A stretch of 64,000 bases of DNA. It comes from Rhodococcus ruber (GTDB lineage: Bacteria; Actinomycetota; Actinomycetes; Mycobacteriales; Mycobacteriaceae). The notes under the pieces were generated by a model. The model was not told the DNA's origin. It saw only the letters and a program-made list of their open reading frames with translations, and ran no database searches. The stretch spans positions 62,001-126,000 of the forward strand of contig NZ_JAPWIJ010000007.1 of NCBI RefSeq assembly GCF_027270735.1. The letters are read 5' to 3'. The position numbers were made by a program, and so were the translations under genes. Position 1 is the stretch's first letter; the number at the start of each line of letters is the position of its first letter. Shown one piece after another: positions 47,573 to 58,667 of the stretch.

Positions 47573-47598
47573 ATCCGGCGGGCTCAACAGGAGGACGC

Positions 47599-48030
47599 AT
47601 GACATCCGATACCTCCGACGAGAGCCTGGCGCGACTGGCCAGAGCGGTGTTCGACGCTCAGCCGTTCACCCGACTGCTCGGCGCAGAACTCGTCTCCACC
47701 GACGGTGGGATCGTCGAGGTTCGGCTTCGTAACCGGCCCGAGCTCCAACAGCAACACGGCTTCGTGCACGGTGGCGTCATCAGCTATCTCGCCGACAATG
47801 CCGTGACCTTCGCCGGTGGAATTGTGCTCGGCGGTGACGCAGTGACGGCGCACTGCACCACGAACTTTGCGAGGCCTGCAACCGGTGAGTATCTGATCGC
47901 TCGCGCACACGCGGTGTCCACGACCCGAAACCAGGCCATCTGCCACTGCACCGTGTACTCGTCCGACGGCGAGATCGAACGGATCGTGGCAGTGGCCCAA
48001 GGCACCGTCGTCAGGGCACACACGTCCTGA
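47599..48030 (+). CDS. PaaI-type hotdog thioesterase
   Basis: A 143-residue single hotdog-fold acyl-CoA thioesterase. The active-site helix motif is HGFVHGGVISYLADNAVTFAG, with the catalytic Asp in LADNA, and VTAHCTTNFARPATGEYLIARA is a typical second half. The substrate is unknown, probably a phenylacetyl-type or medium acyl-CoA. AGGAGG lies just ahead of the ATG at 47599, 26 bases after hisG. It converges on the double-hotdog thioesterase gene with 6 bases between stops. Confidence 0.87.
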   Translation: MTSDTSDESLARLARAVFDAQPFTRLLGAELVSTDGGIVEVRLRNRPELQQQHGFVHGGVISYLADNAVTFAGGIVLGGDAVTAHCTTNFARPATGEYLIARAHAVSTTRNQAICHCTVYSSDGEIERIVAVAQGTVVRAHTS

Positions 48031-48036
48031 CGGTCG

Positions 48037-48860
48037 TCAGTTGCGACGCCGAACCAGGACCGTCTGCGCGATTCGGCCGACCGGACCCAGTTCGTCGCTG
48101 AGAGTGCCCGCGCACATTGCGATACCGTCAGGTCCGGTTGAGGTCTCGGCCGAAACTCCGACCCAGTCACCCTGAGGCACTCGAAACACGTGCACCGTCA
48201 GGTCGGTGTTCAAGAAGGTCCATTCGTCGATCGGAAGCTTCGCGCCGATTCCGTTCGCGATATCCGCAATCGAGAACAATCGCTCCAGCGCGGTCATCGA
48301 TTCACCTTGTACGAGAACAGGTTTGGGCCTGGCCCAGATCTCACCCGGCCCCTCGGCTCCGAGCCCGGTGAGAATCTTGAACTCGACGGCGTCGAGATAG
48401 CCCGACGACCACGTGCCCCCGAAGGTGTAGTCGACCCCGTCTGCGACCGACTTCATCACCGGGTCGCCGACGTGTTCGGCGTCCTCGGTCGGTGTGGTGC
48501 GCATACGCCACGCGCTGCCGCGAGCCACCGCACGAGCAGTGCCCGACGAACTTTCCGCCCACAATTCGGCGACGACGAGTTCGACATTGCCCCCGGGCCG
48601 TTCCGTCCATGCCCGAATCTCGATGTCTCCGACCGGAACCGGACCGAGTATGTCGACCGCGACTCGACTGATACGGGTGTCCTCCCGCGCGTCGACACGC
48701 TCGAGCGCACGGACCAGCAGAGCGGACGGCGGTGCCCCGTGCTGCATCGTCGGTGCCCACAGACTGACGGTGTTCTCGGTGGCCGTGACCTTCTCGAAGC
48801 CGTGCTTGCTGACACCTGCGGGAACGAAGAAGGCGTCCGGCAGTGCCTTCGCGGTGAGGG

Positions 48861-48864
<4 letters not shown>
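48037..48864 (-). CDS. Thioesterase family protein (TesB-like double hotdog)
   Basis: A 275-residue acyl-CoA thioesterase-like protein with two hotdog domains. The first carries LWAPTMQHGAPPSALLVRALERV, the second WTFLNTDLTVHVFRVPQGDWVGVSAETSTGPDGIAMC (two strands). The substrate is unknown. The GTG at 48864 overlaps the stop of the upstream RecB-like gene (GTGA), so the two are coupled; the frame extends upstream only as a shadow. It is the second gene of the unit started near 49769. Confidence 0.8.
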
Positions 48865-50905
<2,041 letters not shown>

Positions 50906-50941
50906 TCGATCGAGGCACCACTCGACTGTCGGGGCCGGACT

Positions 50942-51433
50942 TCAGGCGCAGGGCGCTTGCCCCATCGCGAGAATCTGGCAGGTGCTGGCGTCGGAGAGCT
51001 TCCACTTGCCGTCGATCAGGACCCAGGTCTGCGGTGAGGGTGCCGCCGTTCCTCGCGGGGTGGCTATCGCTACGTCGGCTGTGGACGTCTCGCCCTCGAC
51101 GGTCGGCTCGGCAACCTCGAAGGTGATCGCGCCGTAGTTCGCCAGAGCGGCGGTCATGGTGTCGAGGTTCGTCAGACGCGCCTGACCGTTCTCGACCGCG
51201 GCCGCTTTGGTCGCCGCGTCGACGTTCGGTGCCACCAGCTGCAGCAGTGAGGCTTCGAGTTCATCGGCAGTCGGTGCCGCGACAGCAGGCACGTCGGTCG
51301 TGGTCCCGACGGAATTCGTGGCCGACGTCGAATTGTGATCGGCGTGATCGGATTCATCTGCGGTGCTGCACGCAGCCACCGACATCGCCGCCGCCGTGAG
51401 TGCGACGCTCGCCGAGAATATGCGCATCTTCAC
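50942..51433 (-). CDS. lppK: Lipoprotein, LppK-like
   Basis: A 163-residue secreted lipoprotein at the position of Rv2116. The signal peptide ends with lipobox SVAAC (lipidated Cys22), followed by a Ser/Thr/Asp/His linker (ADESDHADHNSTSATNS) and a compact domain with ADELEASLLQLVAPNVDAATK and WVLIDGKWKLSDASTCQIL, containing two further cysteines that could pair. The function is unknown. GTG at 51433 or ATG two codons later may start it. A strong IdeR-like box lies 40 bases upstream, so iron control is likely. It converges on trmI. Confidence 0.8.
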   Translation of the reverse strand: MKMRIFSASVALTAAAMSVAACSTADESDHADHNSTSATNSVGTTTDVPAVAAPTADELEASLLQLVAPNVDAATKAAAVENGQARLTNLDTMTAALANYGAITFEVAEPTVEGETSTADVAIATPRGTAAPSPQTWVLIDGKWKLSDASTCQILAMGQAPCA

Positions 51434-51472
51434 TGGTGAAGCCCCTGTTTCCGTAGTCCGTCCACTGCTTGG

Positions 51473-51491
51473 TCAGGTGAGGCTAACATGA
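51473..51491. promoter_or_regulatory. Candidate IdeR/DtxR iron box between lppK and mpa
   Basis: TCAGGTGAGGCTAACATGA matches the 19-base IdeR consensus at 15 positions, including the central AGGCTAAC. It is 40 bases upstream of the lppK start and about 85 bases upstream of the predicted mpa promoter. It abuts a perfect 16-base palindrome, GACCCCGGCCGGGGTC (51490-51505). Confidence 0.55.
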
Positions 51492-51576
51492 CCCCGGCCG
51501 GGGTCGGGGTGCTGTCGAGGCATGCTGCAGGCACGCCCGATCGTGGTGTCGGTCCGCACATTCGGGCCGGTGCCGG

Positions 51577-51605
51577 TAGCGTTGATAGATCGTCACTGGG
51601 AGGAG
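51577..51605 (+). promoter_or_regulatory. mpa -10 element and ribosome-binding site
   Basis: TAGCGT (51577-51582) with a probable start near 51589 and GGGAGGAG at 51598-51605 before the ATG at 51612. This is a conventional leadered start. Confidence 0.35.
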
Positions 51606-51611
51606 TCGCTC

Positions 51612-53375
51612 ATGAGCTCAACAGACAATCCGGATGTGGCCGCGGCCAGAGCCGAACTGGACGCCGTGCGAGCCGAAGCTGCTTCACTGCGCCGTCAACT
51701 GGGGGAGTCCCCCGAACAGGTACGCGAACTCGAAGGCCGTGTCGATTCGCTCTCGCTCCGCAATACCAAGCTGATGGACACCCTCAAAGAGGCCCGACAA
51801 CAGCTCATTGCGCTCCGGGAGGAAGTCGACCGACTCGGCCAACCGCCGAGCGGTTACGGCGTTCTGCTGAGCGTGTTCGACGATGGGACGGTCGATGTGT
51901 TCACGTCCGGCCGAAAGATGCGCCTCACGTGCTCGCCCAACATCGAGGCCGACTCGCTTGCGCCGGGCCAGACCGTGCGGCTGAACGAGGCATTGACCAT
52001 CGTCGAGGCCTGCACCTTCGACCAGGTCGGTGAGATCAGCACTCTGCGTGAGCTTCTGGGCGACGGATCGAGGGCCCTCGTCGTCGGTCATGCCGACGAG
52101 GAGCGCGTCGTGTGGCTGGCCAAGCCGCTGATCGACATGGTCAACGACGACGGACCCATCGACCCCGACGAGCCCTCACGCAAACTGCGTCCCGGCGATT
52201 CGCTACTGGTCGACACCAAGGCCGGCTATGCCTTCGAGCGCGTGCCGAAGGCGGAGGTCGAGGATCTGGTCCTCGAGGAGGTTCCGGACGTCGGTTACGA
52301 GGACATCGGTGGTCTCGGTCGGCAGATCGAGCAGATCCGCGATGCAGTCGAGCTGCCGTTTCTCCACAAGGACCTGTTCCGTGAGTATTCGCTTCGCCCA
52401 CCCAAGGGTGTGCTGCTGTACGGCCCTCCCGGATGCGGAAAGACGTTGATCGCCAAGGCGGTTGCCAACTCGTTGGCCAAGAAGATCGCCGAGGCCCGCG
52501 GGCAGGACGCCAGGGAGGCCAAGTCGTTCTTCCTCAACATCAAGGGCCCCGAACTGCTCAACAAGTTCGTCGGCGAAACCGAGCGTCACATCCGCATGAT
52601 CTTCCAGCGTGCACGCGAGAAGGCGTCCGAGGGCACCCCGGTCATCGTGTTCTTCGACGAGATGGACTCCATCTTCCGTACCCGCGGTTCGGGAGTCTCG
52701 TCCGACGTCGAAACGACGGTGGTTCCGCAGCTGCTCGCCGAGATCGACGGTGTGGAGGGGCTCGAGAACGTCATCGTGATCGGTGCCTCCAACCGTGAGG
52801 ACATGATCGACCCCGCGATCCTGCGGCCCGGCCGCCTGGACGTGAAGATCAAGATCGAGCGACCCGACGCCGAATCGGCCCAGGACATCTTCTCGAAGTA
52901 CCTGACCGACTCACTGCCGGTCAATGCCGACGATGTCGCCGAATTCGGTGGTGACCGCGCGGCCTGCATCCGAGGGATGATCGACCGGGTCGTCGAGCGC
53001 ATGTACGCCGAGAGCGACGACAACCGCTTCCTCGAAGTGACATATGCCAACGGCGACAAGGAAGTTCTGTACTTCAAGGACTTCAACTCCGGTGCCATGA
53101 TTCAGAACATCGTGGACCGCGCGAAGAAGTACGCCATCAAGTCGGTTCTCGAAACCGGCAACGCCGGTTTGAGGATCCAGCATCTCTTCGACTCCATCGT
53201 CGACGAGTTCGCCGAGAACGAAGATCTGCCGAACACCACCAATCCCGACGACTGGGCTCGAATCTCCGGTAAGAAGGGCGAGCGAATCGTTTACATCCGC
53301 ACCTTGGTCACCGGTAAGAATGCCAGCGCGAGCCGGGCAATCGACACCGAGGCCAACACCGGCCAGTACCTGTAG
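51612..53375 (+). CDS. mpa: Proteasome-associated AAA ATPase (Mpa/ARC)
   Basis: A 587-residue hexameric unfoldase that recognises pupylated proteins and feeds them into the 20S proteasome. Residues about 10-75 form the Pup-binding coiled coil ([20 protein letters not shown]), then two OB folds. The AAA domain has Walker A GPPGCGKT at 271-278, Walker [11 protein letters not shown], and the arginine-finger region [11 protein letters not shown]. The C-terminal GQYL opens the proteasome gate. Called arc in Rhodococcus. The ATG at 51612 has GGGAGGAG upstream; the frame is open further up without family similarity. Confidence 0.97.
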   Translation: MSSTDNPDVAAARAELDAVRAEAASLRRQLGESPEQVRELEGRVDSLSLRNTKLMDTLKEARQQLIALREEVDRLGQPPSGYGVLLSVFDDGTVDVFTSGRKMRLTCSPNIEADSLAPGQTVRLNEALTIVEACTFDQVGEISTLRELLGDGSRALVVGHADEERVVWLAKPLIDMVNDDGPIDPDEPSRKLRPGDSLLVDTKAGYAFERVPKAEVEDLVLEEVPDVGYEDIGGLGRQIEQIRDAVELPFLHKDLFREYSLRPPKGVLLYGPPGCGKTLIAKAVANSLAKKIAEARGQDAREAKSFFLNIKGPELLNKFVGETERHIRMIFQRAREKASEGTPVIVFFDEMDSIFRTRGSGVSSDVETTVVPQLLAEIDGVEGLENVIVIGASNREDMIDPAILRPGRLDVKIKIERPDAESAQDIFSKYLTDSLPVNADDVAEFGGDRAACIRGMIDRVVERMYAESDDNRFLEVTYANGDKEVLYFKDFNSGAMIQNIVDRAKKYAIKSVLETGNAGLRIQHLFDSIVDEFAENEDLPNTTNPDDWARISGKKGERIVYIRTLVTGKNASASRAIDTEANTGQYL

Positions 53376-53392
53376 ATCCGGCACAGAGCGGT

Positions 53393-53425
53393 ATCGGGGC
53401 GCGTCCACACAGGGCGCGCCCCGAT
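53393..53425 (+). terminator. Hairpin between mpa and dop
   Basis: A perfect 11-base stem (ATCGGGGCGCG with CGCGCCCCGAT) and an 11-base loop, 18 bases after the mpa stop. There is no T run. dop has its own -10 box downstream of it. Confidence 0.6.
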
Positions 53426-53443
53426 CTGTGTCTGCGTGCCGTC

Positions 53444-53449
53444 TAGGCT
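53444..53449 (+). promoter_or_regulatory. -10 element of dop, leaderless start
   Basis: TAGGCT ends 6 bases before the ATG at 53456. Confidence 0.45.
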
Positions 53450-53455
53450 CGACTC

Positions 53456-54955
53456 ATGCAGCGCATCATCGGTATCGAGGTCGAGTACGGCATTTCTTCG
53501 CCCACCGAACCCACCGCCAATCCGATCCTGACGTCGACCCAGGCAGTATTGGCCTACGCGGCTGCAGCAGGGGTGCCGCGGGCCAAGCGCACACGCTGGG
53601 ATTACGAAGTCGAGTCGCCACTACGTGACGCCCGCGGTTTCGACCTCGGACGCTTCAGCGGCCCGGCACCGGTCATCGATGCCGACGAGATCGGCGCGGC
53701 CAACATGATTCTCACCAACGGTGCCCGTCTGTACGTCGACCACGCCCACCCCGAGTACTCGGCTCCGGAAGTACGGGATCCACTGGACGCGGTGATTTGG
53801 GACAAGGCCGGCGAGCGCGTCATGGAGGCCGCTGCTCGCCACGCTTCCAGCGTGCCCGGAGCCCCGCGTTTGCAGCTGTACAAGAACAACGTCGACGGCA
53901 AAGGCGCGTCGTACGGCACTCACGAGAACTACTTGATGTCGCGCGAGACGCCGTTCTCGGCCGTCATCGCCGGTCTGTCGCCGTTCTTCGCATCGCGGCA
54001 GGTGATCACCGGGTCGGGACGCGTCGGAATCGGCCAGTCCGGCGACGAGGCCGGGTTCCAGCTCTCTCAGAGAGCGGACTACATCGAGGTGGAGGTCGGC
54101 CTGGAGACCACACTCAAGCGCGGAATCATCAACACCAGAGACGAACCGCACGCTGACGCCGACAAGTACCGGCGACTGCACTGCATCATCGGCGACGCGA
54201 ACCTCGCCGAGATGTCTACATACCTCAAGGTCGGCACCACCGCGCTGGTCCTCGACCTCATCGAAGCCGGAGTGGATCTGTCCGATCTCCAGCTCGCTCG
54301 ACCGGTGACCGCAGTCCATCAGATCAGCCACGATCCGACCCTGCGCAAGGCAGTGGCTCTCGCGGACGGACGCGAGCTGACCGGGCTTGCGCTCCAGCGC
54401 ATCTACCACCAGCGGGCCGCGAAGTTCGTGGCCGCCGAGGGGAGCGACGACGCGCGGGCCCTGGACGTGCTCGACAAGTGGGCCATGGTGCTCGACCTCC
54501 TCGAACGCGATCCGATGGAATGCGCCCACCTGCTGGACTGGCCCGCGAAGCTTCGTCTGCTGGAAGGTTTCCGCCAGCGTGAGGGACTGGGATGGTCGGC
54601 ACCGCGCCTCCATCTCGTGGACTTGCAGTACTCCGACGTTCGGCTCGACAAGGGTCTGTACAACCGACTGGTCGCTCGTGGATCGATGGACCGCCTGGTG
54701 ACCGAACAACAGGTCCTCGACGCGGTGGGCACACCGCCGGAAGACACCAGGGCCTACTTCCGCGGCGAGTGCCTCCGCAAATTCGGGGCCGACATCGCCG
54801 CGGCGAGCTGGGATTCCGTCATATTCGATCTCGGTGGTGACTCATTGGTGCGCATCCCGACACTCGAACCGCTGCGCGGCACCAAATCGCACGTCGGTGC
54901 ACTGCTCGAGTCTGTCGACAGTGCGGCAGAGCTCGTCGATCAGCTCACCAACTGA
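53456..54955 (+). CDS. dop: Deamidase/depupylase of Pup
   Basis: A 499-residue enzyme of the carboxylate-amine ligase fold that converts the C-terminal Gln of Pup to Glu and removes Pup from tagged proteins. IIGIEVEYG gives the metal-binding Glu residues; Asp95 in [16 protein letters not shown] is the catalytic position. The Dop-specific loop (about residues 40-80, with [12 protein letters not shown]) is present and distinguishes it from Paf[20 protein letters not shown] and [17 protein letters not shown] are shared with PafA. Pup needs this activity here because it ends in Gln. Confidence 0.96.
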   Translation: MQRIIGIEVEYGISSPTEPTANPILTSTQAVLAYAAAAGVPRAKRTRWDYEVESPLRDARGFDLGRFSGPAPVIDADEIGAANMILTNGARLYVDHAHPEYSAPEVRDPLDAVIWDKAGERVMEAAARHASSVPGAPRLQLYKNNVDGKGASYGTHENYLMSRETPFSAVIAGLSPFFASRQVITGSGRVGIGQSGDEAGFQLSQRADYIEVEVGLETTLKRGIINTRDEPHADADKYRRLHCIIGDANLAEMSTYLKVGTTALVLDLIEAGVDLSDLQLARPVTAVHQISHDPTLRKAVALADGRELTGLALQRIYHQRAAKFVAAEGSDDARALDVLDKWAMVLDLLERDPMECAHLLDWPAKLRLLEGFRQREGLGWSAPRLHLVDLQYSDVRLDKGLYNRLVARGSMDRLVTEQQVLDAVGTPPEDTRAYFRGECLRKFGADIAAASWDSVIFDLGGDSLVRIPTLEPLRGTKSHVGALLESVDSAAELVDQLTN

Positions 54956-55033
54956 GTACCCGGCAAGGCAGTCCGACTATTCGATGGTGTCTCGACGACC
55001 CGCGCGGCCGGTCTGTCGGTAGGGTAAAGGTCC

Positions 55034-55102
55034 GTGCACTTTCGGCGGAACATTCGGTTGCACTTGCACATCCACAACGGTGCATCTCGAATGAATCGAT
55101 GA
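55034..55102 (+). other. Possible short leaderless ORF in the dop-pup gap
   Basis: A 22-codon frame starts with GTG at 55034, 8 bases after TAGGGT (55020-55025), and encodes a basic, histidine-rich peptide (VHFRRNIRLHLHIHNG). Nothing else in the 194-base gap before pup is convincing, apart from repeated TGCAC/GTGCA units around 55059-55085. It may be a regulatory leader or chance. Confidence 0.22.
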
Positions 55103-55149
55103 ACGTGCAGTAGATGTGTTCTCTCGATACACGGAGGAGGTCGGCGACT

Positions 55150-55344
55150 ATGGCACAGGAGCAGACACGGCGCTCTGGCGGCGGCGACGACGATGAGGTC
55201 CCAGGCGACACCGGAGCCGGTGGGCAGGAACGGCGCGAGAAGCTGGCCGAGGAGACCGACGACCTCCTGGACGAGATCGACGACGTCCTCGAGGAGAACG
55301 CCGAGGACTTCGTTCGTGCCTACGTGCAGAAGGGCGGCCAGTGA
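55150..55344 (+). CDS. pup: Prokaryotic ubiquitin-like protein Pup
   Basis: A 64-residue, intrinsically disordered protein modifier. The N-terminal half is polar and Gly-rich, the second half is a charged helix ([20 protein letters not shown]) that binds the Mpa coiled coil, and the C-terminus is KGGQ. The final Gln means it must be deamidated by Dop before PafA links it to lysines. GGAGGAGG lies upstream of the ATG at 55150. The stop overlaps the prcB start (GTGA), tying Pup and proteasome synthesis together. Confidence 0.96.
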   Translation: MAQEQTRRSGGGDDDEVPGDTGAGGQERREKLAEETDDLLDEIDDVLEENAEDFVRAYVQKGGQ

Positions 55345-56282
55345 CGGTGGATCGTCCGGACCCACGGTCGGCCGGTGACGGCATGACGATTCCGCTCGGA
55401 TCGAGCAGTTCGTCGTTCTCCGACTACCTCCGTCATCATGCGCCCCATCTGTTGCCCGAGAGCGGTCTGGCCGCAGACCTGGCGTCCCACGCTGCCAACG
55501 GCACCTCCGACAAGTCCGGCATCGCGCCGCACGGAACGACGATCGTCGCCCTCACCTACGCGGGTGGGGTCCTGATCGCTGGTGATCGGCGCGCCACTCA
55601 AGGCAATCTGATCGCCAACCGTGACATGCAGAAGGTCTACGTCACCGACGAGTATTCTGCTGCGGGCATAGCCGGAACCGCAGGCATCGCGATCGAGCTC
55701 GTGCGGCTCTTCGCGGTCGAACTCGAACACTACGAGAAGATCGAAGGCGTTCCGCTCACCTTCAACGGCAAGGCCAACAAGCTGTCGTCGATGGTGCGCA
55801 GCAACCTCGGTGCCGCAATGCAAGGACTGGCCGCCGTTCCGTTGCTGGTCGGATTCGACATCGACATCTCGGATCCGGACAGTGCCGGGCGCATCGTGTC
55901 CTACGACGTAGTCGGCGGGCGCTACGAGGAGCGATCGGGCTATCACGCGGTGGGGTCCGGATCACTGTTCGCAAAATCGGCACTCAAGAAGCTCTATCGT
56001 CCCGGAATGACCGAGGACGAGGCGCTTCGCGCAGCGGTCGAGTCGCTGTACGACGCCGCCGACGACGACTCCGCCACCGGCGGACCGGACGTCACCCGAG
56101 GGATCTATCCGACGGCGGTGGCAATCACGAGCGTCGGCGCGGACGACGTTGCGCACGACCGCGTGTCGGCGGCAGCGCGTTCGGTTCTCGCCGAGAGGAC
56201 CGAGAGCGCCGCGCATACCGGCGGTGCCGAGCATCACACCCGGTCCGGTCAGCAAGTGAGCGAAGGGGGTAGCGCACCATGA
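55341..56282 (+). CDS. prcB: 20S proteasome beta subunit
   Basis: A 313-residue precursor of the catalytic subunit. A propeptide of 65 residues ends at APHG, exposing Thr66 ([21 protein letters not shown]) as the N-terminal nucleophile after autocleavage. GDRRAT, the lysine in DMQKVYV and the [10 protein letters not shown] segment are conserved active-site parts. The C-terminal 35 residues are Ala-, Glu- and His-rich and probably disordered. The GTG overlaps pup by 4 bases and the end overlaps prcA by 4 bases. Rhodococcus species can have two beta subunits; only one is encoded here. Confidence 0.96.
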   Translation: MTVDRPDPRSAGDGMTIPLGSSSSSFSDYLRHHAPHLLPESGLAADLASHAANGTSDKSGIAPHGTTIVALTYAGGVLIAGDRRATQGNLIANRDMQKVYVTDEYSAAGIAGTAGIAIELVRLFAVELEHYEKIEGVPLTFNGKANKLSSMVRSNLGAAMQGLAAVPLLVGFDIDISDPDSAGRIVSYDVVGGRYEERSGYHAVGSGSLFAKSALKKLYRPGMTEDEALRAAVESLYDAADDDSATGGPDVTRGIYPTAVAITSVGADDVAHDRVSAAARSVLAERTESAAHTGGAEHHTRSGQQVSEGGSAP

Positions 56283-57064
56283 CAATGCCGTACTACGCAT
56301 CGGCCGAACAGATCATGCGCGATCGTTCGGAGTTGGCGCGCAAGGGAATCGGCCGTGGCCGAAGCGTCATCGCACTGACTTACGCGGACGGCGTGCTCTT
56401 CGTGGCCGAGAATCGCTCGACGGCCCTGCACAAGGTGAGCGAACTGTACGACCGGATCGGTTTTGCGGCCGTGGGGAAGTACAACGAGTTCGAGAATCTC
56501 CGGAAGGCCGGTATTCAGCATGCCGACATCAAGGGGTACACCTACGACCGCCGCGATGTGACCGGCAGGTCACTCGCGAAGACGTACGCGCAGGCGCTCG
56601 GCACGATTTTCACGGAGCAGCTCAAGCCCTACGAGGTGGAAATCTGTGTCGCAGAGGTGTCGCATCAGGACGAGCCGATCGCAACGCAGCTCTACCGCAT
56701 CACCTACGACGGTTCCATCGTCGACGAACAGGATTTCGTCGTCATGGGCGGAACGACCGAGCCGATCGTGGCCGCGCTGAAGGACACATACCGTTCCGGA
56801 CTCGATCTGGCCGATGCGGTGCGCGTCGCGGTGGACGCACTGACCGCAGGACCCGCGGTACCGCCTGCTGCCGGCGGTGAGCCCGAGAAGAAGGTTCTCG
56901 AGGTGTCTGCGCTCGAAGTGGCTGTGTTGGACCAGGGTCGGCCTCGGCGCGCGTTCCGACGCATCGCCGGAGCTGCGTTGGAGGACATGTTGCCGGTTTC
57001 GGCACCAGCCGTGGAGGTCACCACCGACACCGTCGACGGTGCGCCCGAGGTGGGGCTCTCGTAG
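56279..57064 (+). CDS. prcA: 20S proteasome alpha subunit
   Basis: A 261-residue subunit forming the outer gated rings of the proteasome. The gating N-terminus [32 protein letters not shown] and [16 protein letters not shown] are typical; it has no catalytic Thr. The C-terminus (about residues 205-261) extends beyond the core and is acidic. It starts with ATGA overlap after prcB, completing the coupled pup-prcB-prcA unit. Confidence 0.96.
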   Translation: MTMPYYASAEQIMRDRSELARKGIGRGRSVIALTYADGVLFVAENRSTALHKVSELYDRIGFAAVGKYNEFENLRKAGIQHADIKGYTYDRRDVTGRSLAKTYAQALGTIFTEQLKPYEVEICVAEVSHQDEPIATQLYRITYDGSIVDEQDFVVMGGTTEPIVAALKDTYRSGLDLADAVRVAVDALTAGPAVPPAAGGEPEKKVLEVSALEVAVLDQGRPRRAFRRIAGAALEDMLPVSAPAVEVTTDTVDGAPEVGLS

Positions 57065-57099
57065 CTGATTCGCAGATCGTCGCCTGACGGCCTCGTGCC

Positions 57100-58569
57100 C
57101 TACCGCTTCCGGTAGAGCGCGAGGCCGTTCTTGTCACTGGTGAACTCGAACCACGTTCCGTCGCCCACCACTTCGCCGTCGGCCGCGAGTGCAACGGGAG
57201 CGCCCTCCACCTCGACGGTCAGTTGCTTCACTGCTCGGCGCACGTAGGCCGGTGAGGAGCCGAGGGTGCCCGTCACCGTTGCCCACAGCAATCTGGTTCT
57301 CGACGCCTTCGGTTCGGAAGGAAGGAAGCGAACGTCCAGCGTGCCGGTGTGAATGCTGCTGCGCGACATGGGAACTTGGTCGACCGGTACGTAGTTACCA
57401 TTGCCGACGAAGAGCATCCACACCGAATGCCCGGTGCCGTCGAGTTCGATGTTCAACGGCTCCGCGGCGGCCAGCACCCTCGTCATCGCAACGGCTGCGG
57501 CAGGCCATTTGCCGATTTTGCTCTGCAGTTTCTGACGTAGCCGCACCGAGTCGGGATATCCACCGAAGGTGGCGGTGTTGACGAACGACACGCTGCGGCC
57601 GTCGATGGACACCTGGGCGATATCGACCAGTTCGGCTGTGCCCGCCTCGACAGCGGCTGCGGTGTCTTCGACGGCGGTCAGACCGGTGTCACGGGCGAAG
57701 TGATTGAGAGTGCCACCGGGGAACGCGGCGAGAGGTAAGCCGCTGCGCGCTGCCGACGCGGCGACGCTGACCACGGTTCCGTCGCCGCCGCAGACACCGA
57801 GTGCGCGCGGTGACGTGTCCCGAATTCGTTGTTCGAGTTGCTCGTTGAAATCTCGTTCCGGATCCGGAACGAACAGATCTGCCTCGGGAAGTGCTCGGCG
57901 GATCGCCTCGGGCACCGACTCGGAGCCATCACCCGACCCGGGATTGACGAGCACGAGCAGCCCCCGTCCCTCCTGAAGTGGCGGGACGTCGACCGGTGAG
58001 CCCAGATCGGCGGGCTTCTCCGAACGCACAGCCCACCATCGGCGGGTGGACAGCGCGATTGCCGAGCCGAGGGCGGCACCTGCGATGACGTCGGTGGGCC
58101 AGTGCACACCGACGTGGACACGCGAGTAACAGACAGCGGCCGCAACGGGTGCCAGAACAATTCCTGCCAGAGGAGATTCGATGGCAACGGCCGTCACGAA
58201 AGCCGCGGCAGAGGCCGAGTGACCGGACGGAAAAGATGAGGACACCGGCGGAGCCAGCACCTGACGCAGTACGGGAACCGACTCGGAACCGGGCCGAGTC
58301 CGCGGGAACAACGGCTTGAGCAGACCGTTGGCGCTGGCACTCGCGCCGGCAAGCGCCACGAGTCCGCGAACGCCCCCTCGGCGTGCAGGCCCACCCGCGG
58401 CAACGAGCACGGCAGCAACGCCGAGCCACAGACGACCGTGATCGGCGGCGTTGCTCAGGGCGCGCAGGCCGCCGTCGGCTCTGCTCTGCCGTAATGCCGC
58501 GCTTCGTGCCACCAGCGACAGGTCCCACGCATGAACGGCCGTCGAAACAGAGGTACGCGTGGGTGTCAT
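57100..58569 (-). CDS. PAP2 phosphatase-diacylglycerol kinase fusion protein
   Basis: A 489-residue two-domain membrane protein. The N-terminal PAP2 domain has KPLFPRTRPG, SSFPSGHSASAA and SRVHVGVHWPTDVIAG (the three acid-phosphatase motifs) among transmembrane helices. The C-terminal half is a lipid-kinase domain (LLVLVNPGSGDGSE, GVCGGDGTVVSVA, AAFPGGTLNHFARD). It could dephosphorylate and phosphorylate a lipid in the same membrane, but the substrate is unknown. The ATG at 58569 is 7 bases after TAGGCT and lies in the centre of a palindrome. It sits on the opposite strand inside the proteasome gene cluster. Confidence 0.87.
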   Translation of the reverse strand: MTPTRTSVSTAVHAWDLSLVARSAALRQSRADGGLRALSNAADHGRLWLGVAAVLVAAGGPARRGGVRGLVALAGASASANGLLKPLFPRTRPGSESVPVLRQVLAPPVSSSFPSGHSASAAAFVTAVAIESPLAGIVLAPVAAAVCYSRVHVGVHWPTDVIAGAALGSAIALSTRRWWAVRSEKPADLGSPVDVPPLQEGRGLLVLVNPGSGDGSESVPEAIRRALPEADLFVPDPERDFNEQLEQRIRDTSPRALGVCGGDGTVVSVAASAARSGLPLAAFPGGTLNHFARDTGLTAVEDTAAAVEAGTAELVDIAQVSIDGRSVSFVNTATFGGYPDSVRLRQKLQSKIGKWPAAAVAMTRVLAAAEPLNIELDGTGHSVWMLFVGNGNYVPVDQVPMSRSSIHTGTLDVRFLPSEPKASRTRLLWATVTGTLGSSPAYVRRAVKQLTVEVEGAPVALAADGEVVGDGTWFEFTSDKNGLALYRKR

Positions 58570-58599
58570 GACACCCAGCCTAGGCACGCGCGGCAGCAT
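58561..58599 (-). promoter_or_regulatory. Promoter of the PAP2-kinase gene with start-codon palindrome
   Basis: On the minus strand GTGAAA, 17 bases, TAGGCT (58582-58577), then 7 bases to the ATG. The bases 58561-58576 form a perfect 16-base palindrome, GGGTGTCATGACACCC, that covers the start codon and predicted transcription start, as an operator would. Confidence 0.5.
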
Positions 58600-58655
58600 T
58601 TTCACGGACGGACGACATCGGGGCGCTCCGACACATCGAATCGAAGGTTGCGTTG

Positions 58656-58661
58656 TAGTGT
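58656..58661 (+). promoter_or_regulatory. -10 element of pafA, leaderless start
   Basis: TAGTGT ends 6 bases before the GTG at 58668; no Shine-Dalgarno sequence. Confidence 0.4.
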
Positions 58662-58667
58662 CGAAGT

